NCBI RefSeq assembly: GCF_036962705.1
Contig: NZ_JBALOQ010000016.1
Coordinates: forward strand, 77,123 to 141,122
Length of the DNA stretch: 64,000 nucleotides
Direction of reading: 5' to 3'
From: Ferdinandcohnia sp036962705
GTDB lineage: Bacteria > Bacillota > Bacilli > Bacillales > Bacillaceae_L
How positions within the stretch are numbered: the stretch's first letter is position 1; every line of letters starts with the position of its first letter. This document shows positions 52,226 to 60,753 of this stretch, piece by piece. The position numbers and the translations under genes are program-made. The notes under the pieces were generated by a model. The model was not told the DNA's origin. It ran no database searches and was given only the letters and a program-made list of their open reading frames with translations.

Positions 52226-53038
52226 TTACCCTTCTTCCACAATCTTATTCAATGATAAGGTAGTACCTTTAAGATGCAATTCATTTATACGGTTAAGAAG
52301 AATTTTATTTATTTTAGGATTTAACTCCAAGGACTCTTCTAACTTTTTGCTCACTAGAGAAAGGTGCTTATTAAATTCATACAAAACATCCGTTTTCTGA
52401 TTATGTTTTTCTTGGGAGCCTATTTTTATAAGAGTATTAAAAAGAATCGAATTTCCATCTTCTAAATATAGGTCTCTTTCAAGTAAAAGTCTTTTGAGCA
52501 ATAAAAAATTTTGAACGAGTTCTTCCCACTTTTCTATTTGAAAACTTTTTACGATATTTCGGAAGACAGCAGATTCAACCGCTGTCACACATAAAAATAG
52601 CTTGTCTATTTGTTCATGGTCCATTTGATACAAATAAATTTTCGCTTCATTTACATCTTTAATACCTTCTGCGAGTATTCGAATGAAGGTTATATCAGAT
52701 GCTTCAGCGAGAAGATAATAATACAATCCGCTAAAATAGTCTCCTGCCAAGACAGCCAACTGTTGACCGCGCATACGTTCATCTGAATAGGAAAGTCGAT
52801 TGGGGACTGATTCATGGGTATCTAATGCCTGCTGAACAAGCATAGTGGTTACTATATAGTTTGTTAATTGCTCTTTTGGCAAAAGCAAATCCTCACATAT
52901 GGAGTATAATAATAATAGTTTATCCTCATCTATACTCGGTGTTTCCATATATCTTTGAAGGTATGAATGTCTTGTTTTATCCTCAATACGCTCCTTAAGA
53001 TCGGCAACTATTTCCTTGATGTCATGCAAATCAATCAC
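52226..53038 (-). CDS. hepS: Heptaprenyl diphosphate synthase component I
   Basis: Non-catalytic partner of HepT. The 270-residue helical protein has RLSYSDERMRGQQLAVLAGDYFSGLYYYLLAE, typical of HepS1, without Asp-rich motifs. Its stop lies two bases before the menH start. First gene of hepS-menH-hepT, downstream of mtrB. Confidence 0.92.
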   Translation of the reverse strand: MIDLHDIKEIVADLKERIEDKTRHSYLQRYMETPSIDEDKLLLLYSICEDLLLPKEQLTNYIVTTMLVQQALDTHESVPNRLSYSDERMRGQQLAVLAGDYFSGLYYYLLAEASDITFIRILAEGIKDVNEAKIYLYQMDHEQIDKLFLCVTAVESAVFRNIVKSFQIEKWEELVQNFLLLKRLLLERDLYLEDGNSILFNTLIKIGSQEKHNQKTDVLYEFNKHLSLVSKKLEESLELNPKINKILLNRINELHLKGTTLSLNKIVEEG

Positions 53039-53163
53039 CCTTGTTTCCCCAATTTAAATAACCCATATATCTATTTGAAAAGTACTTTTTATTAGTCTTT
53101 ATAAAACAACGTTAATTATAACATACATCACTTATTTTTTCCCTTAGTTTTATTTATACCAAA

Positions 53164-53192
53164 AGAAAAAGCAGGATTTACCTGCTTATTTT
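53164..53192 (-). terminator. Terminator at the end of mtrB
   Basis: AAGCAGG / CCTGCTT overlaps the mtrB end and is followed by TTTTTC on the minus strand. Confidence 0.75.
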
Positions 53193-53416
53193 CTAGAATC
53201 TGATTCAGTTTCTCCATGACTTGTTTGGATAATCGCATGACCTCGTACCTTGATTGCTGAAGTATGTTCTGTGAATTGTGCAATCATGACTTCACCTTTA
53301 TCCAACTTCTCCGAATGATGAAAGCGTGTATCAGATCCTCTCGTTAATCCGATTACATTTACTCCATCTTCAACTGCTTTGATTACGATAAATTCTGAGT
53401 TTGAATTATTACTCAT
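53186..53416 (-). CDS. mtrB: Tryptophan RNA-binding attenuation protein (TRAP)
   Basis: A 76-residue subunit of the 11-mer ring that binds (G/U)AG-repeat RNA when loaded with tryptophan. The sequence closely follows B. subtilis TRAP: FIVIKAVEDGVNVIGLTRG, HHSEKLDKGEVMIAQFTEHTSAIKVRG with RNA-contacting Glu/Lys residues, and IQTSHG. A matching target lies before trpE at 45989-46089. It is downstream of folE as in the mtrAB operon. Confidence 0.98.
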   Translation of the reverse strand: MSNNSNSEFIVIKAVEDGVNVIGLTRGSDTRFHHSEKLDKGEVMIAQFTEHTSAIKVRGHAIIQTSHGETESDSRK

Positions 53417-53533
53417 CCTTCTTCACTCCTATGAATGCTATGTATACGAACCATTTCAACTCATTCAACACTTATTTTGGAAGAAGAGTGAAACTTACAT
53501 CTTTTTTTACTATCTCGCACTTTTTTGCGGATG

Positions 53534-54100
53534 TCAATTCTTAATTAATGATAATACTTCACTGCGTGCGGCTGGGTCCTTTTGTAAAATTCCCCGAACA
53601 GCAGAAGTAACGGTTTTTGCTCCCGGCTTTTTGACGCCGCGCATTGTCATACACATATGCTCTGCTTCAATGACCACCATAACTCCGTGAGGCTGAAGTG
53701 TTTCAACAATAGAATCAGCTATTGTTGAAGTGATTCTTTCTTGTAATTGAGGTCTTTTAGCTACGGCTTCTACTGCTCGTGCAAGTTTGCTTAAGCCTGT
53801 TACTTTTCCACCTTTAGGAATGTAAGCAACATGGGCATGTCCATAAAATGGGACGAGATGATGCTCACACATGGAGAAAAATGGGATGTCTTTTACAAGC
53901 ACTAATTCTTCGTGTTCTTCGCCAAAAACGGTTTGAAAGTATTCTTTCGGGTCATCTTGTAAGCCTGAGAAAACTTCAGCATACATTTTTGCGACACGTT
54001 TTGGTGTATCAACTAACCCTTCTCTCTGTGGGTCTTCCCCAATCGCTTCTAAAATCATGGTTACAGCTTTCTCAATTTTATTATTATCTATAGAAGTCAT
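53534..54100 (-). CDS. folE: GTP cyclohydrolase I
   Basis: First step of folate synthesis (mtrA in B. subtilis). The 188-residue enzyme has EDPQREGLVDTPKRVAKMY, the zinc-binding SMCEHHLVPFYGHAHVAYIP, and the later Cys ligand in EHMCMTMRGV. ATG 54100 after GGAGAGG gives normal length; the longer upstream frame is unsupported. Confidence 0.97.
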   Translation of the reverse strand: MTSIDNNKIEKAVTMILEAIGEDPQREGLVDTPKRVAKMYAEVFSGLQDDPKEYFQTVFGEEHEELVLVKDIPFFSMCEHHLVPFYGHAHVAYIPKGGKVTGLSKLARAVEAVAKRPQLQERITSTIADSIVETLQPHGVMVVIEAEHMCMTMRGVKKPGAKTVTSAVRGILQKDPAARSEVLSLIKN

Positions 54101-54166
54101 TTGCCAACCTCTCCTCATATCACATACTACTGGTTCATTGATTCTAGCATATTTATGAATAGAAAA

Positions 54167-54203
54167 CAAAAAAGAGCCGTGAGAAATAACGACTCTTTTT
54201 GTT
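54167..54203 (-). terminator. Terminator after hbs
   Basis: AAAAGAGTCGT / ACGGCTCTTTT on the minus strand is followed by a T-run; it lies between hbs and folE. Confidence 0.8.
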
Positions 54204-54228
54204 TCTTTCACATAGATTCTATGTAAAA

Positions 54229-54501
54229 TTATTTTACTGCATCCTTAAGCGCCTTTCCTGGTTTAAATGCAGGAACCTTGCTTGCAGCGATTTCGATTTC
54301 TTCACCAGTTTGAGGGTTGCGACCTTTACGAGCTGCACGCTCACGTACCTCAAAGTTACCAAATCCGATTAACTGAACTTTGTCTCCACCTTTAAGAGCT
54401 TCAAGGATAGAATCAAAAACTGCATCAACAGCCTTTGTAGCGTCCTTTTTTGAAAGTTCAGCACTTTCAGCTACAGAGTTAACTAATTCTGTTTTGTTCA
54501 T
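54229..54501 (-). CDS. hbs: DNA-binding protein HBsu (HU family)
   Basis: Abundant nucleoid protein that bends DNA. The 90-residue protein begins MNKTELVNSVAESAELSKKD and has the DNA-binding arm GFGNFEVRERAARKGRNPQTG. The ATG at 54501 (GGAGG upstream) is chosen; a longer frame from 54549 is not conserved. It is flanked by a terminator on each side, consistent with separate high expression. Confidence 0.98.
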   Translation of the reverse strand: MNKTELVNSVAESAELSKKDATKAVDAVFDSILEALKGGDKVQLIGFGNFEVRERAARKGRNPQTGEEIEIAASKVPAFKPGKALKDAVK

Positions 54502-54770
54502 GACATTCACCTCCTCCCAATGAAGATTCCAAATCATATGAATGATCATTCATTACTGTTTAGCCTTACGTCATCAAGTATCTTACTACAATCGCTTGAA
54601 GCTAACATGCCTTATAATAAACGATAATTAGACATAATTCAATATATTTCAACAGAAATTTTACCTTTTTATGTATATTTCACCAAAAATACTTTATTTT
54701 TTGTAAAAAGCTTATCATATTCGTATTTAGTAAGCAAATTAGTCTAAGTTTTTATATACATATACATAAA
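54502..54770. other. hbs upstream region, no gene
   Basis: The 299-bp, very AT-rich space between hbs and spoIVA contains the hbs promoter region and, at its far side, the spoIVA terminator. No ORF with a plausible ribosome-binding site was found. Confidence 0.5.
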
Positions 54771-54794
54771 AAAAAGACTCCTCTGTAAGGAGCC
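54769..54794 (-). terminator. Terminator after spoIVA
   Basis: GGCTCCT / AGGAGTC (one G-T pair) is followed by eight T on the minus strand, seven bases past the spoIVA stop. Confidence 0.85.
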
Positions 54795-54800
54795 TAAATC

Positions 54801-56279
54801 TTATAATATGATAGCAATCAATCCGCCTGAACCTTCGTTAATGATTCTTTCAAGGGTTTCTTTTAACTTGTAGCGTGCATTTTCAGGCATTAAGGATAAT
54901 TTCGCCTGGATGCCCTCGCGTACAATGGAGCTTAATGATCTACCGAAGATATCTGAATTCCAGATAGAAAGTGGATCATCCTCAAAGTCTTGCATTAAGT
55001 AACGGACTAATTCTTCGCTTTGTTTTTCTGTACCAATAATCGGTGCAAATTCAGATTCAACATCAACCTTAATCATATGGATAGATGGAGCAACAGCTTT
55101 TAAACGAACTCCAAATCTTGAACCTTGGCGGATAATTTCAGGCTCATCTAAGCTCATATCAGATAGCGCAGGTGCAGCAATTCCATAGCCTGTTTGCTTC
55201 ACCATTTTTAACGCATCTGCCACTTGATCATACTCTGCTTTTGCATGAGCAAAGTCTTGCATGAGCTGTAAGAGATGATCCTTTCCGCGGATTTCAACTC
55301 CCACAACTTCCTTTAGAATTTGATCATATAAATCATCTGGAGCATATAAATCAATCTCAGCTACACCCTGCCCCATTTCGATACCAGCTAAGCTTGCTTG
55401 ATCAATAAAGTCATATTCACTAAATTGACCAACCACGCGGTCAACATCACGTAAACGCTTGATATCTTGAACTGTATCTTTTACAGCATCCTGATAGCTT
55501 TCTCTTAACCAATGATCCTCACGTAATACCATTACCCAGCTTGGTAGATTTACATTTACCTCTAAGACTGGGAACTCATAAAGTGCTTCTCGTAAAACAT
55601 TGAATACATCTGCTTCACGCATACTTTCAACGCTCATTGCTAAAACAGGAATATCATATTTTTCATTTAGATCCTTACGAAGAGCATCTGTTTCAGGGTG
55701 ATGAGGATGGACTGTGTTGATAACCATAATAAAAGGTTTACCAACTTCTTTTAATTCAGCTATCACACGCTCTTCTGCTTCAATGTAGTCTCGTCTAGGA
55801 ATTTCCCCAATTGAGCCATCTGTTGTTACAACAACACCAATTGTAGAATGCTCCTGAATGACTTTTCTTGTGCCAATCTCGGCAGCTTCATGGAACGGGA
55901 TTGGCTCTTCATACCAAGGAGTATTAATCATACGGGGCCCATTTTCATCCTCATAACCCTTTGCACCTGGAACTGTGTAACCTACACAATCCACAAGGCG
56001 AATGTTCACATTAAGCCCTTCTTCAACATGGACAGAAACAGCTTGGTTTGGAACAAACTTTGGTTCGGTTGTCATAATTGTTCTTCCTGCAGCACTTTGT
56101 GGCAGTTCATCTTGTGCCCGAGCTTTATCAGCTTCACTACCGATATTCGGTAAGACTACTAATTCCATGAACTTCTTTATGAAAGTAGATTTGCCTGTTC
56201 TTACTGCACCAACGACTCCTAAATATATATCGCCACCAGTGCGTTCAGCGATATCTTTGAAAATATCTACCTTTTCCAA
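54801..56279 (-). CDS. spoIVA: Stage IV sporulation protein A (coat morphogenetic ATPase)
   Basis: Forms the basement layer of the spore coat around the forespore by ATP-driven polymerisation. The 492-residue protein has a TRAFAC-class N-terminal domain with Walker A GAVRTGKS at residues 24-31, VRLVDCVGYTVPGAKGYE as the switch region and FIMVINTVHP. The C-terminal half ends GSGGLIAIIL, the expected anchoring tip. The length equals B. subtilis SpoIVA. Mother-cell sigma-E control is known for the family; I did not place a promoter. Confidence 0.97.
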   Translation of the reverse strand: MEKVDIFKDIAERTGGDIYLGVVGAVRTGKSTFIKKFMELVVLPNIGSEADKARAQDELPQSAAGRTIMTTEPKFVPNQAVSVHVEEGLNVNIRLVDCVGYTVPGAKGYEDENGPRMINTPWYEEPIPFHEAAEIGTRKVIQEHSTIGVVVTTDGSIGEIPRRDYIEAEERVIAELKEVGKPFIMVINTVHPHHPETDALRKDLNEKYDIPVLAMSVESMREADVFNVLREALYEFPVLEVNVNLPSWVMVLREDHWLRESYQDAVKDTVQDIKRLRDVDRVVGQFSEYDFIDQASLAGIEMGQGVAEIDLYAPDDLYDQILKEVVGVEIRGKDHLLQLMQDFAHAKAEYDQVADALKMVKQTGYGIAAPALSDMSLDEPEIIRQGSRFGVRLKAVAPSIHMIKVDVESEFAPIIGTEKQSEELVRYLMQDFEDDPLSIWNSDIFGRSLSSIVREGIQAKLSLMPENARYKLKETLERIINEGSGGLIAIIL

Positions 56280-56499
56280 ATGTGATCCCTCCCGATTTTA
56301 CAGTTATTGGGATAAATTTATCCGTTTACTACATATTCTAGGACATTATATTTGTATGACGTTGTCCTAATTAAATATGACTATTTTTAGAAAAAAATTC
56401 CCCCATAATATGTAGCAGCAAAATTCAGTTCAAAAAGACCGTCTCAAAAACACCCTAGCAAGCTATTTTCCTTAAACTTTTTGAACAAATTTACAAAAA

Positions 56500-56540
56500 T
56501 AAAAACCCTTCTTTTAGAGTTTATGTCTAAAAGAAGGGTT
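56500..56540 (-). terminator. Terminator after yphF
   Basis: A perfect 15-bp stem, AACCCTTCTTTTAGA / TCTAAAAGAAGGGTT, is followed by T-rich sequence on the minus strand, just past the yphF stop. The rest of 56280-56499 is the spoIVA upstream region without a visible gene. Confidence 0.9.
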
Positions 56541-56546
56541 CATGAC

Positions 56547-57266
56547 TTAATTATCTAAAAAAATTGGTTCCTTTTCGGCGTTAATCGTAATAGGGAGAGA
56601 ATTAGTCGGAACGAACATTGAGTTATCGACTAAAATGTCCCGGATATCATCACCTATTTTATACGTATGTTCATACTTTGATAAATACTCATATAAATCC
56701 ATACGATAATCTACAATAATCTCATTGTTGTTCGTTATCAAAAGGGGCAAGTTTTTTCCTGTGAATGGACTAACAACAAAAGGCGCTTCTTTCAAGCCTA
56801 GCTTGCTATAATCCAATGTAAATACATTAGTTTGAAGCTGTTCCTTAAATGGCGCATAACCATTTGATGAACGATATATTTGCACTCGTAAATTCAGTTC
56901 ACTAATTTTCTCTGAAATTCGAACATCTAAAAGTTTAACCATTGGGTTTGTTTCCACATTTACTAAAACATATAAATAGACCCCACCCGTTTCATAAGCA
57001 TTACCAGGTGGTTCGGCTATGTATTTTGGTGAAATCCGAGTATAGTCAATCGGATATTTTTGATAAATCGGGGTCTCCATATCTCTTGTTTTTATTGGTA
57101 AAAGCCCACCTGAATCCTCTTTAAATTGATCAACTGCCCGCTGAACAGCTGCGACTTGATCCTCATAGGGAATTTGGTTTTGAGCAAGCTTTTCTTTCGG
57201 GTAAAGGCACCCTGTAAGTAATGATAATGAAAAAACAATGACCAACAGTTGCAACGTAACTCTCAT
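56547..57266 (-). CDS. yphF: YphF-like lipoprotein
   Basis: A 239-residue predicted lipoprotein: hydrophobic signal ending in LLTGC with the lipidated Cys at residue 20, then a soluble extracytoplasmic domain (AVQRAVDQFKEDSGGLLPI, FTLDYSKLGL, VSPFTGKNLPLLIT). This fits YphF of Bacillus, function unknown. It lies 27 bp downstream of yphE in the same direction and is followed by a strong terminator. Confidence 0.82.
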   Translation of the reverse strand: MRVTLQLLVIVFSLSLLTGCLYPKEKLAQNQIPYEDQVAAVQRAVDQFKEDSGGLLPIKTRDMETPIYQKYPIDYTRISPKYIAEPPGNAYETGGVYLYVLVNVETNPMVKLLDVRISEKISELNLRVQIYRSSNGYAPFKEQLQTNVFTLDYSKLGLKEAPFVVSPFTGKNLPLLITNNNEIIVDYRMDLYEYLSKYEHTYKIGDDIRDILVDNSMFVPTNSLPITINAEKEPIFLDN

Positions 57267-57293
57267 ATTTTTACCATCCTTATGTTTGTATCT

Positions 57294-57494
57294 CTACTCA
57301 CTAACAGGTCCGCTAAACACAACTAAGAAAATAATGATTCCCGCTAGAATCATACAAAGATATGCAAACGTGGCTACTATTCCTTTTAGGAAGCCTTTTA
57401 GTTTATATCGGCTAAGATAAATGGATATGATAGCAATAATCATAAATGCCATTCCTGCAAATGATATCCACATTTTAAGTAATCCTGGTGTCAC
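57294..57494 (-). CDS. yphE: YphE-like small membrane protein (DUF2768)
   Basis: A 66-residue protein with two membrane segments (WISFAGMAFMIIAIISIYL and IVATFAYLCMILAGIIIFLVVF). The GTG at 57494, eight bases after GGGAG, gives the length of B. subtilis YphE (67); the upstream ATG at 57524 would add a charged leader that lacks support. Function is unknown; DUF2768 members are Bacillus-specific. Confidence 0.8.
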   Translation of the reverse strand: MTPGLLKMWISFAGMAFMIIAIISIYLSRYKLKGFLKGIVATFAYLCMILAGIIIFLVVFSGPVSE

Positions 57495-57574
57495 CTTTTT
57501 CACTCCCTTGTCCAACTCTAACATTCCGTCAAATATTATATCATAATACGTACCTTTAAACTAAGGCTATATTG

Positions 57575-57766
57575 TAAACTTATTCAGCAGAAGTGGGAAC
57601 TTCTGTTAAATAAGTTTAAGCCTCCGCGGATGCCACGATTTATTAAAGGTATTTTTTCGAGCAGTAATATCAAAGACTAAGAACGCCACATCGTGTGACA
57701 ACGTCTTTGTGACCCACTTCCTGTGGGCCTAAAAATCGGGCGCAAATACGTCATAACGTATTTGAT
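57575..57766 (-). repeat. Mosaic intergenic repeat, copy 8 (gpsA-yphE spacer)
   Basis: Opposite orientation: TAAACTTATTCAGCAGAAG / CTTCTGTTAAATAAGTTTA stem, GCCTCCGCGGATGCCACGA core (one base short), accessory module 57671-57729, and the head ACGTCATAACGTATTTGAT. The palindrome at the head has changed from CGCCTTGGCG-type to ACGTTATGACGT-type while keeping symmetry. Confidence 0.88.
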
Positions 57767-57774
57767 TAATAATA

Positions 57775-57855
57775 ACAAAAAAAACTGAAGTAAAGAGGGG
57801 CACTTTACTTCAGCAATCATTAAACTAAATATTCCCTTTAACCCAAATCGTTCAG
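57775..57855 (-). ncRNA. Candidate small RNA downstream of gpsA
   Basis: A strong 11-bp terminator stem (CTGAAGTAAAG / CTTTACTTCAG, 57785-57813) followed by eight T lies about 235 bp beyond gpsA. A TATACT at 57862-57867 with only a weak -35 could start an RNA of about 80 nt ending there. The segment has no credible ORF; a 91-codon frame runs across the hairpin and the repeat. Alternatively the hairpin is just a distant gpsA terminator. The 553-bp gap 57495-58047 otherwise holds the repeat at 57575. Confidence 0.35.
57783..57813 (-). terminator. Strong terminator in the gpsA-yphE spacer
   Basis: The stem CTGAAGTAAAG / CTTTACTTCAG is perfect over 11 bp and is followed by eight T on the minus strand. 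Confidence 0.9.
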
Positions 57856-58047
57856 ACCCACAGTATACTACGTTGCATTTTATGCGAAAACGGCAGGAAA
57901 TGTATCGTCTTATGCCTATTTTTCGGTGATAAGTGCAAACTTTTTTACTCATTAGATTACTTTTGCTGTGCGAAATTGTTGGGAATCCCGCTATATGTTA
58001 TTCTCCTTGCCATCATATGCACGAAAAAGGCAGTTTGTGTGATATTT

Positions 58048-59085
58048 TTACATCGTTCCTTTTTCTAGATAGTTAAAGAGGTCAGCCATTTCATTTGTTT
58101 TCCCTCTAGCCATTAGTTTATCGACTGCATCTTTAGGTGAGTGGTTATTGAAAAGAACGTCATATAGGGCAAATGTGATTGGCATGGACACATCCATTTT
58201 TTTTGCCAGTTGATACGCAGCTTTTGTCGTTCTGACACCCTCTACGACCATTCCCATATTATCAAGGACTTCTTGAAGGCTTTGCCCTTTACCAAGTAAA
58301 TTTCCTGCACGCCAGTTCCGTGAGTGCACGCTTGTACACGTTACAATTAAATCACCAATTCCCGTTAACCCTGCAAATGTTAGTGGGTTTGCACCCATTT
58401 TGCTACCTAAACGTGAAATCTCGGCTAATCCACGAGTAATAAGAGCGGCCTTTGCGTTATCTCCATATCCAAGCCCATCCGTAATTCCTGCAGCCAAGGC
58501 AATAATATTCTTTAATGCCCCACCGATTTCAACGCCTACAATATCAGGGTTTGTATAAACGCGGAAATGCTGATTAATGAATAGGTCCTGAACATATTCA
58601 GCAGATTCCATATTATTAGATGAAACAGTTACAGTTGTGGGATGGCGAAGCACCACTTCCTCAGCATGGCTTGGCCCAGAAAGAACAACAACATCCTTTA
58701 AAAGACTTGAGGGCATTTCTTCCTCAATCATTTCAGAAATCCGCTTTAAAGTGTCTGGTTCAATCCCTTTGCTCACATGAATAATCGTTAGAGGTGTTGA
58801 AATGACCTGGCTTATTTTCTGAAGAACTTCCCGAATTGCTTTTGTTGGAACCGCAAGAACAATCGTCTTCACATCATCCAACGCCTTGGCTAAATCCGAA
58901 TATCCAATGACCGTTAGTGGTAATTGAATTGATGGGACATATTTGGAATTTGTATGCTTCGTATTGATTTCATCAACCTGTTCCTGTCGATGTGACCAGA
59001 TTCGGACCTCATGATCATTGTCTGCAAGAACAAGTGCAAGGGCTGTTCCCCAGCTACCAGCTCCAACAACCGTTACTTTCTCCAT
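58048..59085 (-). CDS. gpsA: Glycerol-3-phosphate dehydrogenase [NAD(P)+]
   Basis: Makes sn-glycerol-3-phosphate for phospholipids. The 345-residue protein has the nucleotide motif VVGAGSWGTALALVLA, VSKGIEP, LSGPSHAEEV, the catalytic GVEIGGALKNIIALAAGI, and TGIGDLIVTC. It follows der by 15 bp, as in B. subtilis. Confidence 0.97.
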   Translation of the reverse strand: MEKVTVVGAGSWGTALALVLADNDHEVRIWSHRQEQVDEINTKHTNSKYVPSIQLPLTVIGYSDLAKALDDVKTIVLAVPTKAIREVLQKISQVISTPLTIIHVSKGIEPDTLKRISEMIEEEMPSSLLKDVVVLSGPSHAEEVVLRHPTTVTVSSNNMESAEYVQDLFINQHFRVYTNPDIVGVEIGGALKNIIALAAGITDGLGYGDNAKAALITRGLAEISRLGSKMGANPLTFAGLTGIGDLIVTCTSVHSRNWRAGNLLGKGQSLQEVLDNMGMVVEGVRTTKAAYQLAKKMDVSMPITFALYDVLFNNHSPKDAVDKLMARGKTNEMADLFNYLEKGTM

Positions 59086-59100
59086 TACATCCTCCCCTTC

Positions 59101-60411
59101 CTATTTTCTAGCTCTCGCGATAACCTTTATTGGTGTACCTTCAAAACCAAAAGCATCCCTAATGCGGTTTTCTAAGAATCGTTCATATGAAAAATGCATT
59201 AACTCAGGATCATTTACAAATACAACAAATGTTGGCGGTTTAATCGCAACCTGTGTAACATAATAAATTCTCAGGCGATTCCCCTTATCTGTAGGGGTTG
59301 GATTCATTGCAACAGCGTCCATGATAACGTCATTTAAGACATTTGTTTGTACACGCATTGTATGGTTTTCACTGGCCATATCAATCATTGGAATTAAGGT
59401 ATGAATACGGCGTTTAGTTTTCGCCGATAAGAACACAATTGGTGCATAATCAAGGAATAGGAAATGATCTCGAATTTTCTCTTCAAATTCCTTCATTGTT
59501 TTCTCGTCTTTTTCAACTGCATCCCATTTGTTTACAACAATGACGATTGCTCTACCTGCTTCATGGGCATAACCAGCAATTTTTTTATCCTGTTCGATTA
59601 TCCCTTCTTCAGCATTTAACACAACTAAGACGACGTCAGAACGTTCAATTGCCTTTAAAGCCCTAAGCACACTATACTTCTCCGTGCTTTCATAGACTTT
59701 TCCTCTTTTCCTCATTCCAGCTGTATCAATTATAACGTACTCTTTACCATCAACTATGTATTTTGTATCAATGGCGTCCCTTGTTGTTCCAGCGATATCA
59801 CTTACAATTACTCTGTCCTCACCTAATAAGGAATTAACAAGTGATGACTTCCCTACATTCGGACGACCAATTAATGAGAATTTAATAATATCCTCATCAT
59901 ATTCTTCGGTGCTACCCTTTGGAAAATGGTTGACGACTTCATCTAATAAATCACCAAGCCCAATCCCATGTGAGCCTGAAATAGGAAACGGTTCACCGAA
60001 GCCTAGAGCATAGAAGTCAAAAATATCTGCTCTCATCTCAGGGTTGTCTACCTTATTGACAGCTAATACAACCGGTGTTTTGGAACGATATAAAATTTTC
60101 GATACCTCTTCGTCCGCACTTGTCACACCTTCACGGCCACTTGTCATAAAAATAATGACATCTGCTTCATCAATTGCGATTTCTGCCTGGTGTCTAATTT
60201 GAGCAAGAAATGGCTCATCACCAATGTCGATACCACCTGTATCAATAATGCTGAATTCTTGATTTAGCCACTCCCCAGAACTATAAATACGATCCCTGGT
60301 TACTCCAGGAATATCTTCTACAATTGATACTCTTTCTCCTACTATACGATTAAAAATTGTTGATTTCCCTACGTTAGGGCGACCAACAATTGCCACAACT
60401 GGTTTTACCAC
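59101..60411 (-). CDS. der: Ribosome-associated GTPase Der (EngA)
   Basis: Essential GTPase for 50S subunit assembly. The 436-residue protein has two tandem G domains, each with a P-loop GRPNVGKS (residues 10-17 and about 183-190), switch II DTGG and DTAG, and NKVD/NKWD specificity motifs, then a KH-like C-terminal domain (TPTDKGNRLRIYYVTQ). It precedes gpsA. Confidence 0.98.
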   Translation of the reverse strand: MVKPVVAIVGRPNVGKSTIFNRIVGERVSIVEDIPGVTRDRIYSSGEWLNQEFSIIDTGGIDIGDEPFLAQIRHQAEIAIDEADVIIFMTSGREGVTSADEEVSKILYRSKTPVVLAVNKVDNPEMRADIFDFYALGFGEPFPISGSHGIGLGDLLDEVVNHFPKGSTEEYDEDIIKFSLIGRPNVGKSSLVNSLLGEDRVIVSDIAGTTRDAIDTKYIVDGKEYVIIDTAGMRKRGKVYESTEKYSVLRALKAIERSDVVLVVLNAEEGIIEQDKKIAGYAHEAGRAIVIVVNKWDAVEKDEKTMKEFEEKIRDHFLFLDYAPIVFLSAKTKRRIHTLIPMIDMASENHTMRVQTNVLNDVIMDAVAMNPTPTDKGNRLRIYYVTQVAIKPPTFVVFVNDPELMHFSYERFLENRIRDAFGFEGTPIKVIARARK

Positions 60412-60483
60412 AAGCGTTCTTCCCTTCTAATCTTATCTCACATACATATATCACATAAAAAATGCCGAAAATCAATGTTATGT

Positions 60484-60516
60484 AAAAAATAAACCCTTCT
60501 ACGTCAGAAGGGTCAT
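60484..60516 (-). terminator. Terminator after the YIEGIA-partner gene
   Basis: ACCCTTCT / AGAAGGGT on the minus strand is followed by TTATTTTTTA. Confidence 0.8.
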
Positions 60517-60561
60517 GCTTTTTCATTCTATCAAAAATCCGTGTTTACAACAATTAAATAT

Positions 60562-60753
60562 TTAATGTTTAACGATTATATACAAATTCTCGCTGATTTC
60601 ATGAGCAATTCCATCTAAAATAGCTTCTAAACTTGAAGCTATCGAATCCATTTCTTCCTTTGAGGAACATGAAAACAATGGCGTCCCACCTGAGACCTTC
60701 ACCTTTGAGGTATCCAATGCTATCGCCGCTAAAATAAATTTTTCTATATTCAT
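60562..60753 (-). CDS. Small partner protein of the YIEGIA membrane protein
   Basis: A 63-residue soluble protein (ILAAIALDTSKVKVSGGTPLF, then SKEEMDSIASSLEAILDG). Its start overlaps the stop of the YIEGIA gene by 4 bp (ATGA), a sign of coupled translation and of a stoichiometric partner. I believe such ORFs are annotated as a capping complex subunit for YIEGIA in related genomes; that name is from memory and untested. No membrane segment or catalytic motif is visible. Confidence 0.7.
   Translation of the reverse strand: MNIEKFILAAIALDTSKVKVSGGTPLFSCSSKEEMDSIASSLEAILDGIAHEISENLYIIVKH

Noticed and set aside
57677..57952. 91-codon open frame on the minus strand between gpsA and yphE
   Set aside because: It runs through a strong terminator and into a mosaic repeat, has no ribosome-binding site and an unusual Cys/Arg-rich composition.
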